Assembly (NCBI GenBank): GCA_964019695.1
Contig: OZ026528.1
Location: 53,784,495 to 53,848,494 of the forward strand
DNA from: Loripinus fragilis
Taxonomy: Eukaryota; Mollusca; Bivalvia; Lucinida; Lucinidae
Length of the DNA stretch: 64,000 nt
Direction: 5' to 3'
Position 1 is the stretch's first letter, and each line of letters opens with the position of its first letter. The position numbers were made by a program, and so were the translations under genes. The notes beneath the pieces are model-generated. The model worked only from the letters and a program-made list of their open reading frames with translations. It made no database searches and was not told the origin of the DNA. Positions 1-9,987 of the stretch are shown in pieces.

Positions 1-1
1 C

Positions 2-50
2 GTATAATTGCCATCCTCCATGAGGATGGCAATCACTGATGAAATTATAC
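2..50. repeat. Nested hairpin at window edge
   Basis: The arms GCCATCCT (10-17) and AGGATGGC (23-30) pair around a 5-base loop. Outer arms GTATAATT (2-9) and AATTATAC (43-50) pair around them. It is probably the end of a palindromic MITE cut by the window edge; no function is implied. Confidence 0.5.
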
Positions 51-215
51 CACTGACTTGACTGGAAACTCAAGTAGTAGTGTGACGGTCACAAGACCAT
101 GACGTTCCCGGTTTGAACCCCATCCAAGTCTTGAGCAAGACACTTCATCTTCATTGCCTGGTATTGGTTCAACCCAGGAAAACAGCCTGACATGACTGAA
201 AAATTATTGACTGGG
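51..215 (+). mobile_element. tRNA-derived SINE fragment
   Basis: A B-box-like GGTTTGAACCC lies at about 110-120. It is followed by the AGCAAGACACTT and GGTTCAACCCAGGAA blocks and the GGGATTTAAAG tail seen in other SINE copies here (17874 and 54556). The 5' tRNA-like end is degraded. A SINE relic is likelier than a tRNA gene because no cloverleaf is complete. Confidence 0.5.
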
Positions 216-751
216 ATTTAAAGCATCGACTTAAAAAAAAGACTGGAAATCACTTTTCCCACCAGATCTACTCGCTCATCTGCTAATGTTCTTAGACCGC
301 CTATATTGAAAACAACATGGACCCAGATCAGACTGGATGCTTACTTCCATGAAAAAATCTAGTCTGACGTGCATTTGAATGACATGCATTAAAAAAGCAG
401 ACAATATTTCAGGACAAAAAATAGTGGCAGCTAGGATATAAAGGATTAAGCGAAAGCAATCCAAAAAGTACACAAGAGCAAGAGCAATGTGATTTTGTAA
501 GGTTAAATACAGTACTTCAATTATTAATGTTCATATGCCAATCTCCCAATCACAAAGAAATTGATAACCCCAATGAGGACAAAAGTTTTGGACTAGCCAC
601 AAACCATAAAGGAAAGTCATGACCACTCTTAAACTGAATGAAAAGGTAGATTTCACAAAGATAAACAAATTAAATACACTCTAAAAGGGCAATCATGTAA
701 AGTAAATTAAACAAATATTCTCATTATGCGTCTCAGAATAATTTTTATTTT
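216..751. other. No gene seen; relic MITE core at about 265-445
   Basis: AT-rich sequence with one decayed palindromic core (GACCCAGATCAGACT near 311, AGTCTGACGTG near 360) of the kind found in the MITEs further along. Nothing else is recognisable. Confidence 0.4.
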
Positions 752-802
752 GTTTTTGTTTGACTCAATTCTTTATGTCCCAGTCAACAATTGTTGAGTC
801 AT
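752..802 (-). mobile_element. SINE (reverse), left part split by RT element
   Basis: The reversed SINE tail, containing TCTTTATGTCCCAGTCAACA, breaks off at TCAT (799-802). The same SINE continues at 3732 with GTTGAGACCATGACG, so a retroelement inserted into it. The order of the two halves matches intact reverse copies at 13211 and 37567. Confidence 0.7.
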
Positions 803-836
803 TAAGCGCAAAATTTGTACTGAAAAACGCTTAAAT

Positions 837-1690
837 ACTTCTCTAAAGGATCTTTCTTTGGCTTTAACTAATCATGGTCGACATGGCTTATTTTCATTTT
901 TAAGTTCCTTGCCTATCTCAGTTTTACGCAATTTAGAGTTAGAGGCTAATAAACTTTATGATAGAGCAAACAAATTATATAAAGCAGCACTCCTTACAAG
1001 GTGTTATGTTCAACATTTCCTTAGTCCTTATATCGATTCTGAGGTCAACCATAAACGACATTTTATCAAAATTCCATTCATTAACAAAGGTATTGAGTTT
1101 ATTGATTTACATAGTATCTTCAAGGATAATTCAGTGATTTCATCTATTCCAAATTACTTTAATAATTCTGAAACTCCTATCATTTGTTATAAATATAACA
1201 AACCAATTAGGTCTACGATATTTAACTTTAATAAAATTGTAAATGATTTAGATATAGATTCCAATACTCCTGCCTCCTGAGATTGTAAAAATTCAAATTA
1301 TTTATATCCCTCTGCAGGGCATGTTATTACAGGTAATCTAAATGTCATTCCTGACGCTAGAGTTCGCAATATCATTTCTAAAGGTCCTAAATATAGATTT
1401 CCCTCTAATATTGATTTCTCTAAATGTCGTAGAGAGATCGCTGCTTCTTTAAATGACTTCAGTAATCGCTGGTGTAAACGGGAAAATGTTGAACCTGATG
1501 CTTTGAAGGAATGGAAGATTAACATTTTTAAAATTATTGATACTCGTATTTCATTTTACTCTCGTAATACACATCTTTTGCCCCCTAAACCTAAATCTTC
1601 TTTTGTCATCTTAAACGAGGTATCCAGGATTTTCATATGAACTATGTTTTGGTTCCAACAGATAAAGCTGCTAACAATGTTGTAGTTGTT
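837..1690 (+). pseudogene. N-terminal part of retroelement protein, broken
   Basis: One frame runs from about 837 to a TGA at 1278-1280. It continues in the same frame to another TGA at 1638-1640. Coding similarity to elements of this type then appears to move by one base near 1603, so that 1605-1690 is in the frame of the downstream reverse transcriptase, ending in two adjacent TGA codons (1691-1696). The segment is basic and lysine/asparagine rich and is the expected linker ahead of the polymerase. At least one frameshift and four stops mean no intact product; the TGA excess fits CpG deamination of CGA codons. I see no known catalytic motif in this part. Confidence 0.6.
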
Positions 1691-1696
1691 TGATGA

Positions 1697-3193
1697 TTGT
1701 ATTATATTAATACTCTTAAGCGTGAGCTTGTTGACACTAATGCCTATAAACTGCAGCCTTCTTTAAGTGAAAGGGTGATTGTTGATGGGCATGGTTGTCA
1801 TACAGCCCTACATTTTGGTGTCAAAGCTAAAGAAAATCAAGACAAAGTTCCTACGTTGTACTGGTTACCTAAACTCCATAAAAAACCCTATAAAGCAAGA
1901 TTTATTGCAAATTCTAGTTCTTGTACGACAACAGAACTTTCTAAATTGTTAACCTCGTGTCTTACAGCTGTTAAAAAACATGTTATCAAATATTGTGAAA
2001 AGGTATATGAGAGATCAGGTAAAAACCTATTTTGGTCGATTAAAAATTCAGGTGAAATTTTAGATAAACTTAAAGCTAGAGATTTCAATGCGACCAGTTT
2101 GTCTACTTATGATTTTTCTACTCTTTACACTACTTTACCTCATAATTTAATTAAAGATAAACTTATTGATCTTATTGAAAGTACCTTCCAGAGAGAAGGC
2201 TCTCCTTACCTTGCATGCAGTGACAGAAATGCATTTTTTACTTCAGAAAAACCTAAAAAATATCATGCATGGTCGTGTCAAAATGTATGTGATGCGCTGA
2301 CCTTTTTGTTGGACAACATTTTTATTCGATTTGGCACCAAGCTCTATAGACAAGTTGTTGGGATTCCTATGGGCACTAATTGTGCTCCCCTGGTTGCAGA
2401 TTTATTCCTGTTTTGTTATGAAAGGGACTTTATGATGTCTCTTTCTGATGATAAGCAGGCTGATGAAATTGATGCGTTTAACACTACTTCCAGATATTTG
2501 GACGATATTTTAAATATTAATAATGTTTATTTTGACAATATGGTTAGTCAAATATACCCTTCAGAGCTCCAACTTAATAAAGCCAATGCTTCTGATACCG
2601 AAGCCGCATTTTTAGACTTGCATTTGTCAATTTCTAATGATATTGTTTCTACCAAAATTTATGATAAACGTGATGACTTTGATTTTGAAATTGTCAATTT
2701 CCCATTTTTAGATGGTGATGTTCCTCGTTCTACATCCTATGGAGTCTATATCTCTCAACTCATTCGTTTTGCTAGAGCATCTAGCTATGTTGCAGACTTC
2801 AACACTCGCAATAAATTGTTAACTCAGAAACTTCTTAAACAAGGCTATCGGTATCATAAACTTCGCAAAACATTTTCAAAATTTTATAGACGATACTATG
2901 ATTTGATTTCTAAATTCCAAGTTGGACTTAAATCTCTCTTGCGCCAAGGACTTTCGGAACCTGATTTCTATGGTGACTTGGTGTATAAGTTGAAGAGGAT
3001 TGTTGACTCTAATAATTTTTCAGCGCAGTTCATTAAAATAATTTCCCATTATAAAAAGATTGGCTATAACATTAATGTATTGCAACAGACTGCATGCTTG
3101 GTAGTCAACCCAATCACGGTTGGCAACTTTGCTTTCCTCTTTAATTGCACGCTGGTGGGTCGGACTTCAGACTCTATGATGGTTCCAACTTAA
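1697..3193 (+). pseudogene. Reverse transcriptase domain of retroelement (long open segment)
   Basis: A 498-residue open segment with reverse transcriptase motifs in order: YWLPKLHK (about 55-62), motif A STYDFSTLYTT (136-146), motif B GIPMGTNCAP (222-231), catalytic YLDD (267-270), and motif D-like FLDLHLSI (305-312). A basic thumb/C-terminal region follows to residue 498. The enzyme would copy the element RNA into DNA. The two TGA codons directly upstream and the broken 5' part make this copy non-functional as a whole, although the catalytic aspartates remain. The first codon is TTG rather than ATG, so 1697 is simply where the frame opens, not a real start. Penelope-like assignment is inferred from the YLDD context and the lack of endonuclease or LTRs. 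Confidence 0.75.
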
Positions 3194-3731
3194 AGACTTA
3201 TCTATTGATGAGATGGTAGGGGCCTGATGCTTTGGCTGTTTGTCGGGCCCACTGGGGTTTACCTGTTGGATTTCTTTTGCTCCGGTATTCAGTTTAATTT
3301 ACTGTTGAGTCCTTATCCTTGCTTTATCTCCTTGTTATATCTTGATTTATATGTTTTAGGAGATGATGCATTGATAAGTTAGGGGTCTTTCATGCAAACC
3401 AAATATCTATATGTCTTGATCCACATCTGAATTAAGGGTGAGGTTGGCGCCGTTAAACCGGTTTAAGCCCTCCAGTAAAATATTTTACTGACCGTTCCAA
3501 GGCGGTACTTCTTTTGTGGATCTTTTATGTTTTTGTTCTGTCTTGTGTTTGCTATGTTTTGTGCATGTCTGTTTATATGTGCTTTGTGGTCACCTGCTGG
3601 GAAAGGGCTGACCTCTTGGCTCTCGTTTGTGGTGTCTACTGTGAGTTTGTCACTTTCCCATTGGTATCCTGGGTCAGGTGTGGTACTTGATTGTATCGAT
3701 TCCTGATCTTTGCACCATTACTTACTTTCAT

Positions 3732-3884
3732 GTTGAGACCATGACGTTTCCTGGATTGAACCAGTACTAAGCAGCTAGTGGATAAAATGTCTTGCTCAAG
3801 GACACATTGAATACGGTCACTCTAGTGAGGATCGATCTCAAGTCAATCACTATATCACTGAGCTACTGCACTCCTCACTAAGGA
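3732..3884 (-). mobile_element. SINE (reverse), right part
   Basis: Continues the SINE interrupted at 802: the reverse of the AGCAAGACA block and the tRNA-like head (GGATCGATCTCAAGTC, then CTGAGCTACTGCACTCC). Together the two parts make a near full-length copy. Confidence 0.65.
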
Positions 3885-4274
3885 TAAGGCCATGCCAAAT
3901 ATTTTTTCAGATTCTCATCCCCATCCGCCCCTATGAAAAATAACCAAACAAAAAAACGGAGTTCGAAGGTTTTTCAAAAACCTTCCACCCCATTTTTTTT
4001 TTATTTGCTTATACTAAGAAAAAAATGCTGAAAAATTTTGGTGCAATTTTTTTGGCCAGCATTTTTGAAAAAAAAACGTTTTTATTTGGACATTTAATAT
4101 CTATCATTTATTAATTTTGACAATTTAATTTTATGGTATTAAAAGTTTCTTTCAGCACTGTTCTGATTTTTAAAGTAGTCCAAAAAAAAATAAAAAAAAA
4201 TAAAAACCTCCCACCCACCGCAATTTTTCACAGAATTTGGATGAGAATCTAAAAATTTATTTGGTGTGGCCTAA
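3885..4274. mobile_element. MITE with AGGCC...GGCCT ends
   Basis: Terminal inverted repeats of about 35 bp, GGCCATGCCAAATA... at the left and ...ATTTGGTGTGGCC at the right, each followed inward by AGATTCTCATCC or its reverse. The interior is poly-A/poly-T rich and has no frame. Confidence 0.7.
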
Positions 4275-4298
4275 TCACCTTTCTTGGTGCAACACTTA

Positions 4299-4615
4299 AT
4301 TTCTTGCATGCTGGGTAATTTTGCATGCATTTTTGTCGTCTGCAGAAGTTTTTAAAAATAACTTATTAAAGAAATTCTTTCAATAATACCATCAGAATGC
4401 AGGCCTTTAGTAAAGAGTGAATTTTTTATTTCTCAAACAAAACATATGCTGTGAGTACTCAAAAGAAAATATTTACAATTTTACACTGAAAAATTTTGCT
4501 ATGGAATGTCAAATAGTTTGGATCAAGATTAGGCCTGACATTACTGTCAGGTCTGATCTGGGGTCAAACTGTTAACAAAGGCTAGCGGCAGACGACAAGT
4601 GGCCACACAGAGTTA
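4299..4615. mobile_element. MITE family A (TTGCATGCTGGGTAA ends), interrupted
   Basis: Left end CTTGCATGCTGGGTAATTTT and a GTCGTCTGC block; the core palindrome (TTTGGATCAAGATTAGGCC ... TCTGATCTGGGG) is at about 4520-4565, and the right end CACAGAGTTAAG. About 100 bp of extra sequence lies between the left arm and the core. Confidence 0.6.
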
Positions 4616-4859
4616 AGCTTCTTCAGACATATCTTATGGTAATGCTTCGAGGTACACTTAAGTAGATACGTATCTTTCGTAACATCTGGGGCTAAAATTT
4701 GCCGCAAACTACTATGAACAAAAATACTTAAAAAATTATATAACAAAAAATTCTGATATTTCAACTGATAAGAATTGTGAGAGAAATATATATATATATA
4801 TTATAAGTCCAGGGAACATGCATGCCCCCACCGCCACAAAAAATCACACATTCTCACAA
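4616..4859. other. No gene seen; short (TA)n tract
   Basis: A TA dinucleotide run lies near 4788-4801. No coding or repeat structure is otherwise apparent. Confidence 0.4.
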
Positions 4860-5475
4860 AGGATTCAGCTAATATGGCACATTTTTTATTTACAATGGAG
4901 CCATTAGGGGCAATATGGATAATTAAGGAACTTGAGCAAGACATTTTGGTGTTAAGCACTGAGTTCAAGTTTTATAAACTCAAGTTAGAGATTGGACATC
5001 TCAAAAATGGCATAATTTCATGCCATTTTTGCAATAACATCTGAAGGCATAGGGCAATATATTAACCATCATAGAACTCAAGAAAAACATCTTGGTACTT
5101 AACATTGTGACCAAGTTCCATAAAAATCTTACTAAAATTACTTGATTTAGAGACTGAACATAAAATGTTATTTTTTCACAAACAAAGGGCAATAGCTCCA
5201 AAAGGCATATGGCAATATGGACCATTATCAATCTCTACGATGGCATCAAGGTACTAAACATTGTGAGCAAGTCACATTATGACATGGACTGATATCTACC
5301 TTCATGCTTAACATTGTGTGCAAGTTTCATAAAGATGTTATCAAAATTACTAGAGTATGACATTGCCAAAATTGGCATAATTTTATAAACAAAGGGTAAT
5401 AACTCCTATAGGCATAATCAGACCAAGGATGGACAGACATGCCCCAGACATTGTTATGGCCAGGGTATAATTATA
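4860..5475. repeat. Degenerate ~200-bp repeats, pearl-like tail
   Basis: Three diverged copies share AAGGGCAATA...GGCATA and CATTGTGAGCAAGT blocks. The right end has a short GGATGGACAGACA tract and GACATTGTTATGGCCAGGG, resembling the 3' end of the pearl-like elements at 20330 and 22395. The call is tentative. Confidence 0.4.
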
Positions 5476-5760
5476 AACCTTTTGGTTAGTACAATATTAA
5501 CAAGACAAATTCAACGAATTTATATCCCCCAATGAAGGGTTATTTGAGAGAAACATGTAAATCATAAAACATAAATCCCATTTATCTAACCCTTAGTTCA
5601 CCTTCAGTATCATTCAGATCATAACAAACGCCTGTCAAGTATGTTTTAGTGCTTAGTTTAATAAAAAGTATACTTACATCTGCACAATTTCAATATCTGA
5701 CCTTTAAACACAACCTCAGATGTCAAGGGTGTGTGTAAATTCAAAGTGTTACCTTGCATG
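5476..5760. other. No feature recognised
   Basis: AT-rich sequence without open frame, palindrome or tandem structure that I can support. Confidence 0.4.
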
Positions 5761-6376
5761 TAGGTCTACACTTCTTTCACTTTAATTTTATATGCAACAT
5801 GACCACTTTTAGAAAAGAAAAAAATGACCCTTTGACCCCACCCCAGGGGTCGTTGGTGTGTGTAATGATAGCATATTTGCTTTCATGGTGCTCTGTGCTC
5901 AATTCCCTTTAATTTGATATGCAACATGCCTACATTCAGAAAAAGATAAAGTTTGATATTTTGACCCCACCCCCTGGGTTGAGGGTGTGTCTCTGGCAAA
6001 ATAATTGCTACCATGTTGCTGCCAGCGTCATCAGCTTTAATTTGATATGCAACATGACTACTTTCAGAAAAATATATAGTTTGACCTTTTGACCCCACCC
6101 CCTGGGTCTAGGGTGTCTGTGGGCAAAATATTTGCTACCAGCATTGTCAGCTTTAATTTGATATGCAACATGACTATATTCTGAAAAAGTTTCATTTTGG
6201 CCTCGGCCCCACCCCCTAAGTCCACCCAACATACTCTGACCCAGGCCTTCAAAACAAAATGTCGTTTGATACGTTGCCTATCTATTGCTGCTCTGCCTGC
6301 ATGCAAAATTTCACCAAAAAATATTAACAATTGCCTTAGTTATTACGAAAGTAAAATATTTGACCTTTGACCCCTT
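5761..6376. repeat. Tandem repeat, ~120-127 bp unit, four copies
   Basis: Copies begin at TTTAATTTGATATGCAACAT-like blocks at about 5781, 5908, 6035 and 6152. Each carries TTTGACCCCACCCC. The open frames on the minus strand here come from these repeats and have no domain. Confidence 0.75.
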
Positions 6377-6415
6377 GGGTGGGGTCAAAGGGGGTGGGGT
6401 CAAAAGGGGTGGGGT
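6377..6415 (+). other. G-rich tract, possible G-quadruplex
   Basis: Six runs of three or more guanines within 39 bases on the plus strand, made by repeated GGGGTGGGGTCAAA. The tract is at the edge of the 120-bp repeats, whose TTTGACCCCACCCC block is its reverse complement. Confidence 0.5.
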
Positions 6416-6487
6416 AAAACACTGACACTGCCATGCTTATCTACAAGCACTTGGCAATCATGGTCTATCGTGATAAGTTGTTAAATA

Positions 6488-7294
6488 TACTCAACTACAA
6501 AAGAAACCCATCGGTCACTTTTTGGGGCAATTCTGGAAAAATAATTAAGAAATGAAAATATATGTTATACGATATTCTTAAACAAACAATTATGCATCAA
6601 ATTATTGAATAATGTAACAGTTTTACCTAAACCCGTTCATGCTGTACGCCAGTGTATAGACTAGGGGTCATTTCTAAAAATGACAAGTTTCAGACGATTA
6701 GTTTTCACTCGTGTTCTCGTCTAAATACGTTCACTTCGTCCAATACCTGGTATGTCCCTCTCAGACGAGGCCATCCAGTGTATGAAGAAGCAAAAAACAA
6801 ACCGCTTTAGTCTAGTAAGCCTGTTCGCAATCCGATAGAGCAGTTTTGGGATGAGCTCTGGTGACGCTTCCAGGATTATTCAGTGCAACCTCGGAATCTT
6901 TGGCAGCTTTAGGTTACTCTCCATTAAGAATGGCTGCGGATTCCCAAGAACGTTGTGCAACGTTACATGCTTTCAATTCGACTTCGTTATGATGCAGTTA
7001 TTGCTGCAGGAGAGGGTCATGCCCTTTATTGGACGAGTTAAACTCAAGTGAGCCGATTAAGACGAGAACGAGATATTCATTCTCCAGTGAAAAACTTGTC
7101 ATTTTTGAAAATGACCCCTTGTCTAAACAATGGCGAACAGAGTGAACAGATTTCAGTAAAACTTTTAAATTATTTAATGCATTGATGCAGAACTGATTGT
7201 TAAGGACTATGGTATACATATATTTTCATTTCTTACTTCTGTTTTCAAGAATTGCCCCGAGAAGTGACTGATGGGTTTCTTTTGTAGTTGAGTA
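6488..7294. mobile_element. Tc1/mariner-like deletion derivative
   Basis: Terminal inverted repeats of about 80 bp begin TACTCAACTACAAAAGAAAC and are flanked by TA. Sub-terminal repeats (AAAATGACAAGTTT and its reverse) follow. The interior keeps only the C-terminal part of a transposase, so it would need an enzyme supplied from elsewhere. Confidence 0.8.
6826..7040 (+). pseudogene. Tc1-like transposase C-terminal remnant
   Basis: The frame gives NPIEQFWDEL near its start, matching the region around the last catalytic acidic residue of Tc1/mariner DDE transposases. The tail near 6990-7030 gives RYDAVIAAGEGH, typical of the family C-terminus. An in-frame stop follows the WDEL motif, and another occurs within about 20 codons. 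The N-terminal DNA-binding domain and the first two catalytic aspartates are missing. Confidence 0.7.
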
Positions 7295-7369
7295 TATAAT
7301 AGCTTTGATGAAATGTGAAGATCATCACACAAAAAAGTTAATATAGGTTTTGCCTTATATTTGCCTATA

Positions 7370-7890
7370 CCAAAACAAGGGCAATAACTCAAGTGTTAAG
7401 GGGTCGATTTTGACCAAACTTACAGAATATCGAGAGTCCATGGTACTATTTATTTGAACCAAGACTAAATCAAATCTGACCAATAGATACTGAGATATGG
7501 TTCCGGACAGACAAAAAGTGTGGACGGACAGACGGACCAGTTTTTAAGGGGCAAAGTGTCTGAAATAACGGGCCAGTTTAGCTCCAAATTGGCCCGTTAA
7601 TATCAGACTGACAAATTACTACGGACCATTTCCAGTTTGGAGACATAAAATGGCCCAGACATAAAATGGCCCTTTTCTAGAAGTTTATTTTATTACCTCC
7701 CCTGAGGTCCCCTGAATCATTTTATGCAACTTACAGAGGGCCATGGCCCCTTGTTAAGAAATGGCCCCTTGTCTATCTCCAGACAACTAAAAAGGCCCCC
7801 AAATCCATATCAGTAGCACGGACTGACGGACAGAATGGACGCCAAAACTATATGCCAAAACTATATCCCTCTGACTTCAGCAGGGGATAA
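7370..7890. mobile_element. Pearl-like non-autonomous element
   Basis: Begins with AAGGGCAATAACTCAAG. It contains GACGG-rich tracts near 7505-7545 and 7820-7840 and ends with a short hairpin, CCCTCTGACTTCAGCAGGGG, then ATAAAAA. The layout matches the elements at 20330 and 22395 but with little tandem core. Confidence 0.5.
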
Positions 7891-7998
7891 AAAAAGGAAT
7901 ACAAAACGTAAAACTACTAACAAAAGCCACAACTAGATTTCTATAGATTATTGTTGTCTGAATGAAAAAATATCTTATATATACCCCTCTTATATATA

Positions 7999-8684
7999 CT
8001 AAGCCAAAAAAGAAACGCCGCATAGAAAGATTTAAATATTGCGTGTTTAATGAGGGTAAAAAAATTCATTTGCTATCTATGTTTCGCTACTATTCCTGCC
8101 AGAAATTATTCCCATTGTTTTATTGAGCTCAGTCAACCCAAACCAGTGTTATGGCTGATTTTTTATTTTTCAGTTTTTCACGCGCACATTCATTTTATTT
8201 AGATTTACACATGTTCTAACTACTGAAATATCTAGTCGAATATCCAGTTTGCTTGAAAACATTCAAAAATTAATTTAAGATTACACATTGCTAATTTAGG
8301 ATTCAAAGATGGGCAAATGTTGAACGCAAAATGGCGATAAGAATGTTACAAGCTAACGTGGTGCCATCGGTGATAGGCCAACAATTTCGATGCCATGCAA
8401 TGACGATCCAACATCTAAGGAAACGTTTCTGACAAATTCGAACAATGCTAGACCGTGCGCGTTAATGACGTCGTCTAGTAATGACGCAACGTCAAGATCG
8501 ATAAAACCGTAGGTGTAAACTGCCCAATCAATTCCGTCCGGTGACAGTGGTAGCTAGGACAACCCAAAGGACCTATAACCCAAGAATCAGCACTCAAACT
8601 GTGACAAATCGTTTGCGAGAGATTGGTAAAAGACACCCCTTATAGAATGTATGTTTTATATGCGGCGTTTCTTTTTTGGCCTAG
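7999..8684. mobile_element. Second Tc1-like deletion derivative
   Basis: Near-perfect 26-bp terminal inverted repeats (starting CTAAGCCAAAAAAGAAACGC, ending GTTTCTTTTTTGGCCTAG) are flanked by TA. The interior retains part of the N-terminal half of a transposase and none of the catalytic core. Confidence 0.85.
8553..8640 (+). pseudogene. Tc1-like transposase DNA-binding remnant
   Basis: The frame from 8553 reads NPRISTQTVTNRLRE, which is the second helix-turn-helix of the Tc1 paired-like DNA-binding domain. It ends abruptly in the right terminal repeat. The catalytic domain has been deleted. Confidence 0.7.
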
Positions 8685-9164
8685 TATATACCCCTCAAAT
8701 CTTGTGATTCATACAGAAAACTTAAGCAAGTACTTGTAATATTTGGTTTACCTGCATTCAGTCAAGTTTGAACAAATGTTGTCGGAGAACTTTACAAAGT
8801 ACAAACAATTTCACACATAAACTATGAAATAAAATATTTACAGGACACACAGAGGCATCAAAGGCGAGGAAATACAATCAGAAATCGCTAATTCATAATA
8901 CCTCTTTAAGCGCTGAATATATCTAAAATGGAATCGTCAAAATGATTATCTGGACTGATACATCATAGTTATCTGCAGAAGGCAATCAAATAGCCATTGA
9001 TCAGACTGCTCCTCTTGGAGCTGTCTGACCTGAACTTTTTTGTTAGCACATGCTTTCCCTGTCTGAGTCTGAATTTGGTTTCTATCATTCTAAGAGTTAG
9101 ATTTATTACAAGTATTCATGGTTAAAATAAATACTAATGCTTGTTCTTCGTTTAACCCTTCTCA
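8685..9164. other. No gene; relic palindromic MITE core
   Basis: A GATCAGACTGCTCC...GGAGCTGTCTGACCTG hairpin at about 8999-9032 is the decayed core of the MITE family seen at 18201 and 60919. The rest is unassigned AT-rich sequence. Confidence 0.5.
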
Positions 9165-9386
9165 ACCCTTTACTCCATATTGACGCCTTTGGATGCCTTT
9201 GAAATACTATGTATTTGAAAATATCATGGAAACTGGAGCATTTGCTCCATTGGAGCAAATGCTCCATTTTCCATAATATTTTCAAAAGTATTCAAACTTT
9301 ACTTAAATTTTTCTTGATTTTTTTTTCAATGTCTAAGTATAGAAAATGATGTCATGATCTAATATTAGCCTATGGCGTAAAGGGTA
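9165..9386. mobile_element. MITE with GGAGCATTTGCTCC core
   Basis: Ends AACCCTTTACTCCAT and GGCGTAAAGGGTA. The centre is a hairpin whose arms TGGAGCATTTGCTCC and GGAGCAAATGCTCCA repeat around 9234-9270. A second copy is at 27225. Confidence 0.65.
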
Positions 9387-9531
9387 CATAAATGTGTATA
9401 TTGACAAGACTACAGTGAGGACCCAGATCAGAGACCCCACCTGTAGTATGTGCACTTTTTGCCAGGAATAAAACAAATCTTGTTATAGATATTAAACCTG
9501 ATCAGATGACTGACTGAATCTCAAAATATTT

Positions 9532-9692
9532 AGGTGCTGTGGTGTAGTGGATAAACCACTCACCTTGTAAACCAGGGGGTATGGGTTCCATCCCCTGCTT
9601 CACCAGTCTGTCGGATGAGACTTTAAGCTGTGGTGCCGATTCCATATGATCTTAGCTGTTGGTGGGATGTTGAAAACACAAACACACAACAC
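9532..9692 (+). mobile_element. tRNA-derived SINE, second family
   Basis: A-box-like GGTGTAGTGG and B-box-like GGGTTCCATCCCC, then TGTCGGATGAGACTTTAAG and an (ACACA) tail. The conserved GATGAGACTTTAA centre recurs at 29911 and 40831 and could belong to the MetaSINE superfamily; that is a guess. Confidence 0.7.
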
Positions 9693-9987
9693 ACTATCAA
9701 AATATTAAGTTTAATCCAGGTTTGATAATAATTTGGTTTAAACAGACAAATCTTTAAGACTATCTTGTCAATTAAGTCCTTATTTTATTTTTTCTACTCA
9801 GATTACTACCTGTACTTGTTTACTTTCAACCAAAGTGAAATTAATTGAATACATTCACATCCTTATAAAGTAATCTGACACTGTCTTTATAGGTCCAGCA
9901 GGGTGTTTGTATTCAGACACATATCTGTATCAAATATCCAATCATTTGTAAGTTTAAGGCATTTTTGTCAAATAGAACAATCCATAT
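9693..9987. other. No feature recognised
   Basis: AT-rich sequence leading into the minisatellite; nothing supported. Confidence 0.4.

Larger units (their letters stand above)
803..3731 (+). mobile_element. Retroelement with Penelope-like or unclassified reverse transcriptase
   Basis: A 2.9-kb unit carries decayed coding sequence (about 837-3193) and a 540-bp non-coding tail. It sits inside a reversed SINE, and TCAT at 799-802 is repeated at 3728-3731, consistent with a 4-bp target duplication. No long terminal repeats and no GIY-YIG or EN domain are visible. The reverse transcriptase motifs resemble the Penelope-like group most, but assignment to a named clade needs a tree. Confidence 0.7.

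Noticed and set aside
37..80. Hammerhead ribozyme core (CTGATGA...GAAA)
   Set aside because: No pairing stem II between the motifs and no third stem; chance match.
1278..1696. TGA codons read as selenocysteine in the retroelement protein
   Set aside because: Four TGAs plus a frameshift, no SECIS-like hairpin, and typical CpG decay; simple pseudogenisation is enough.
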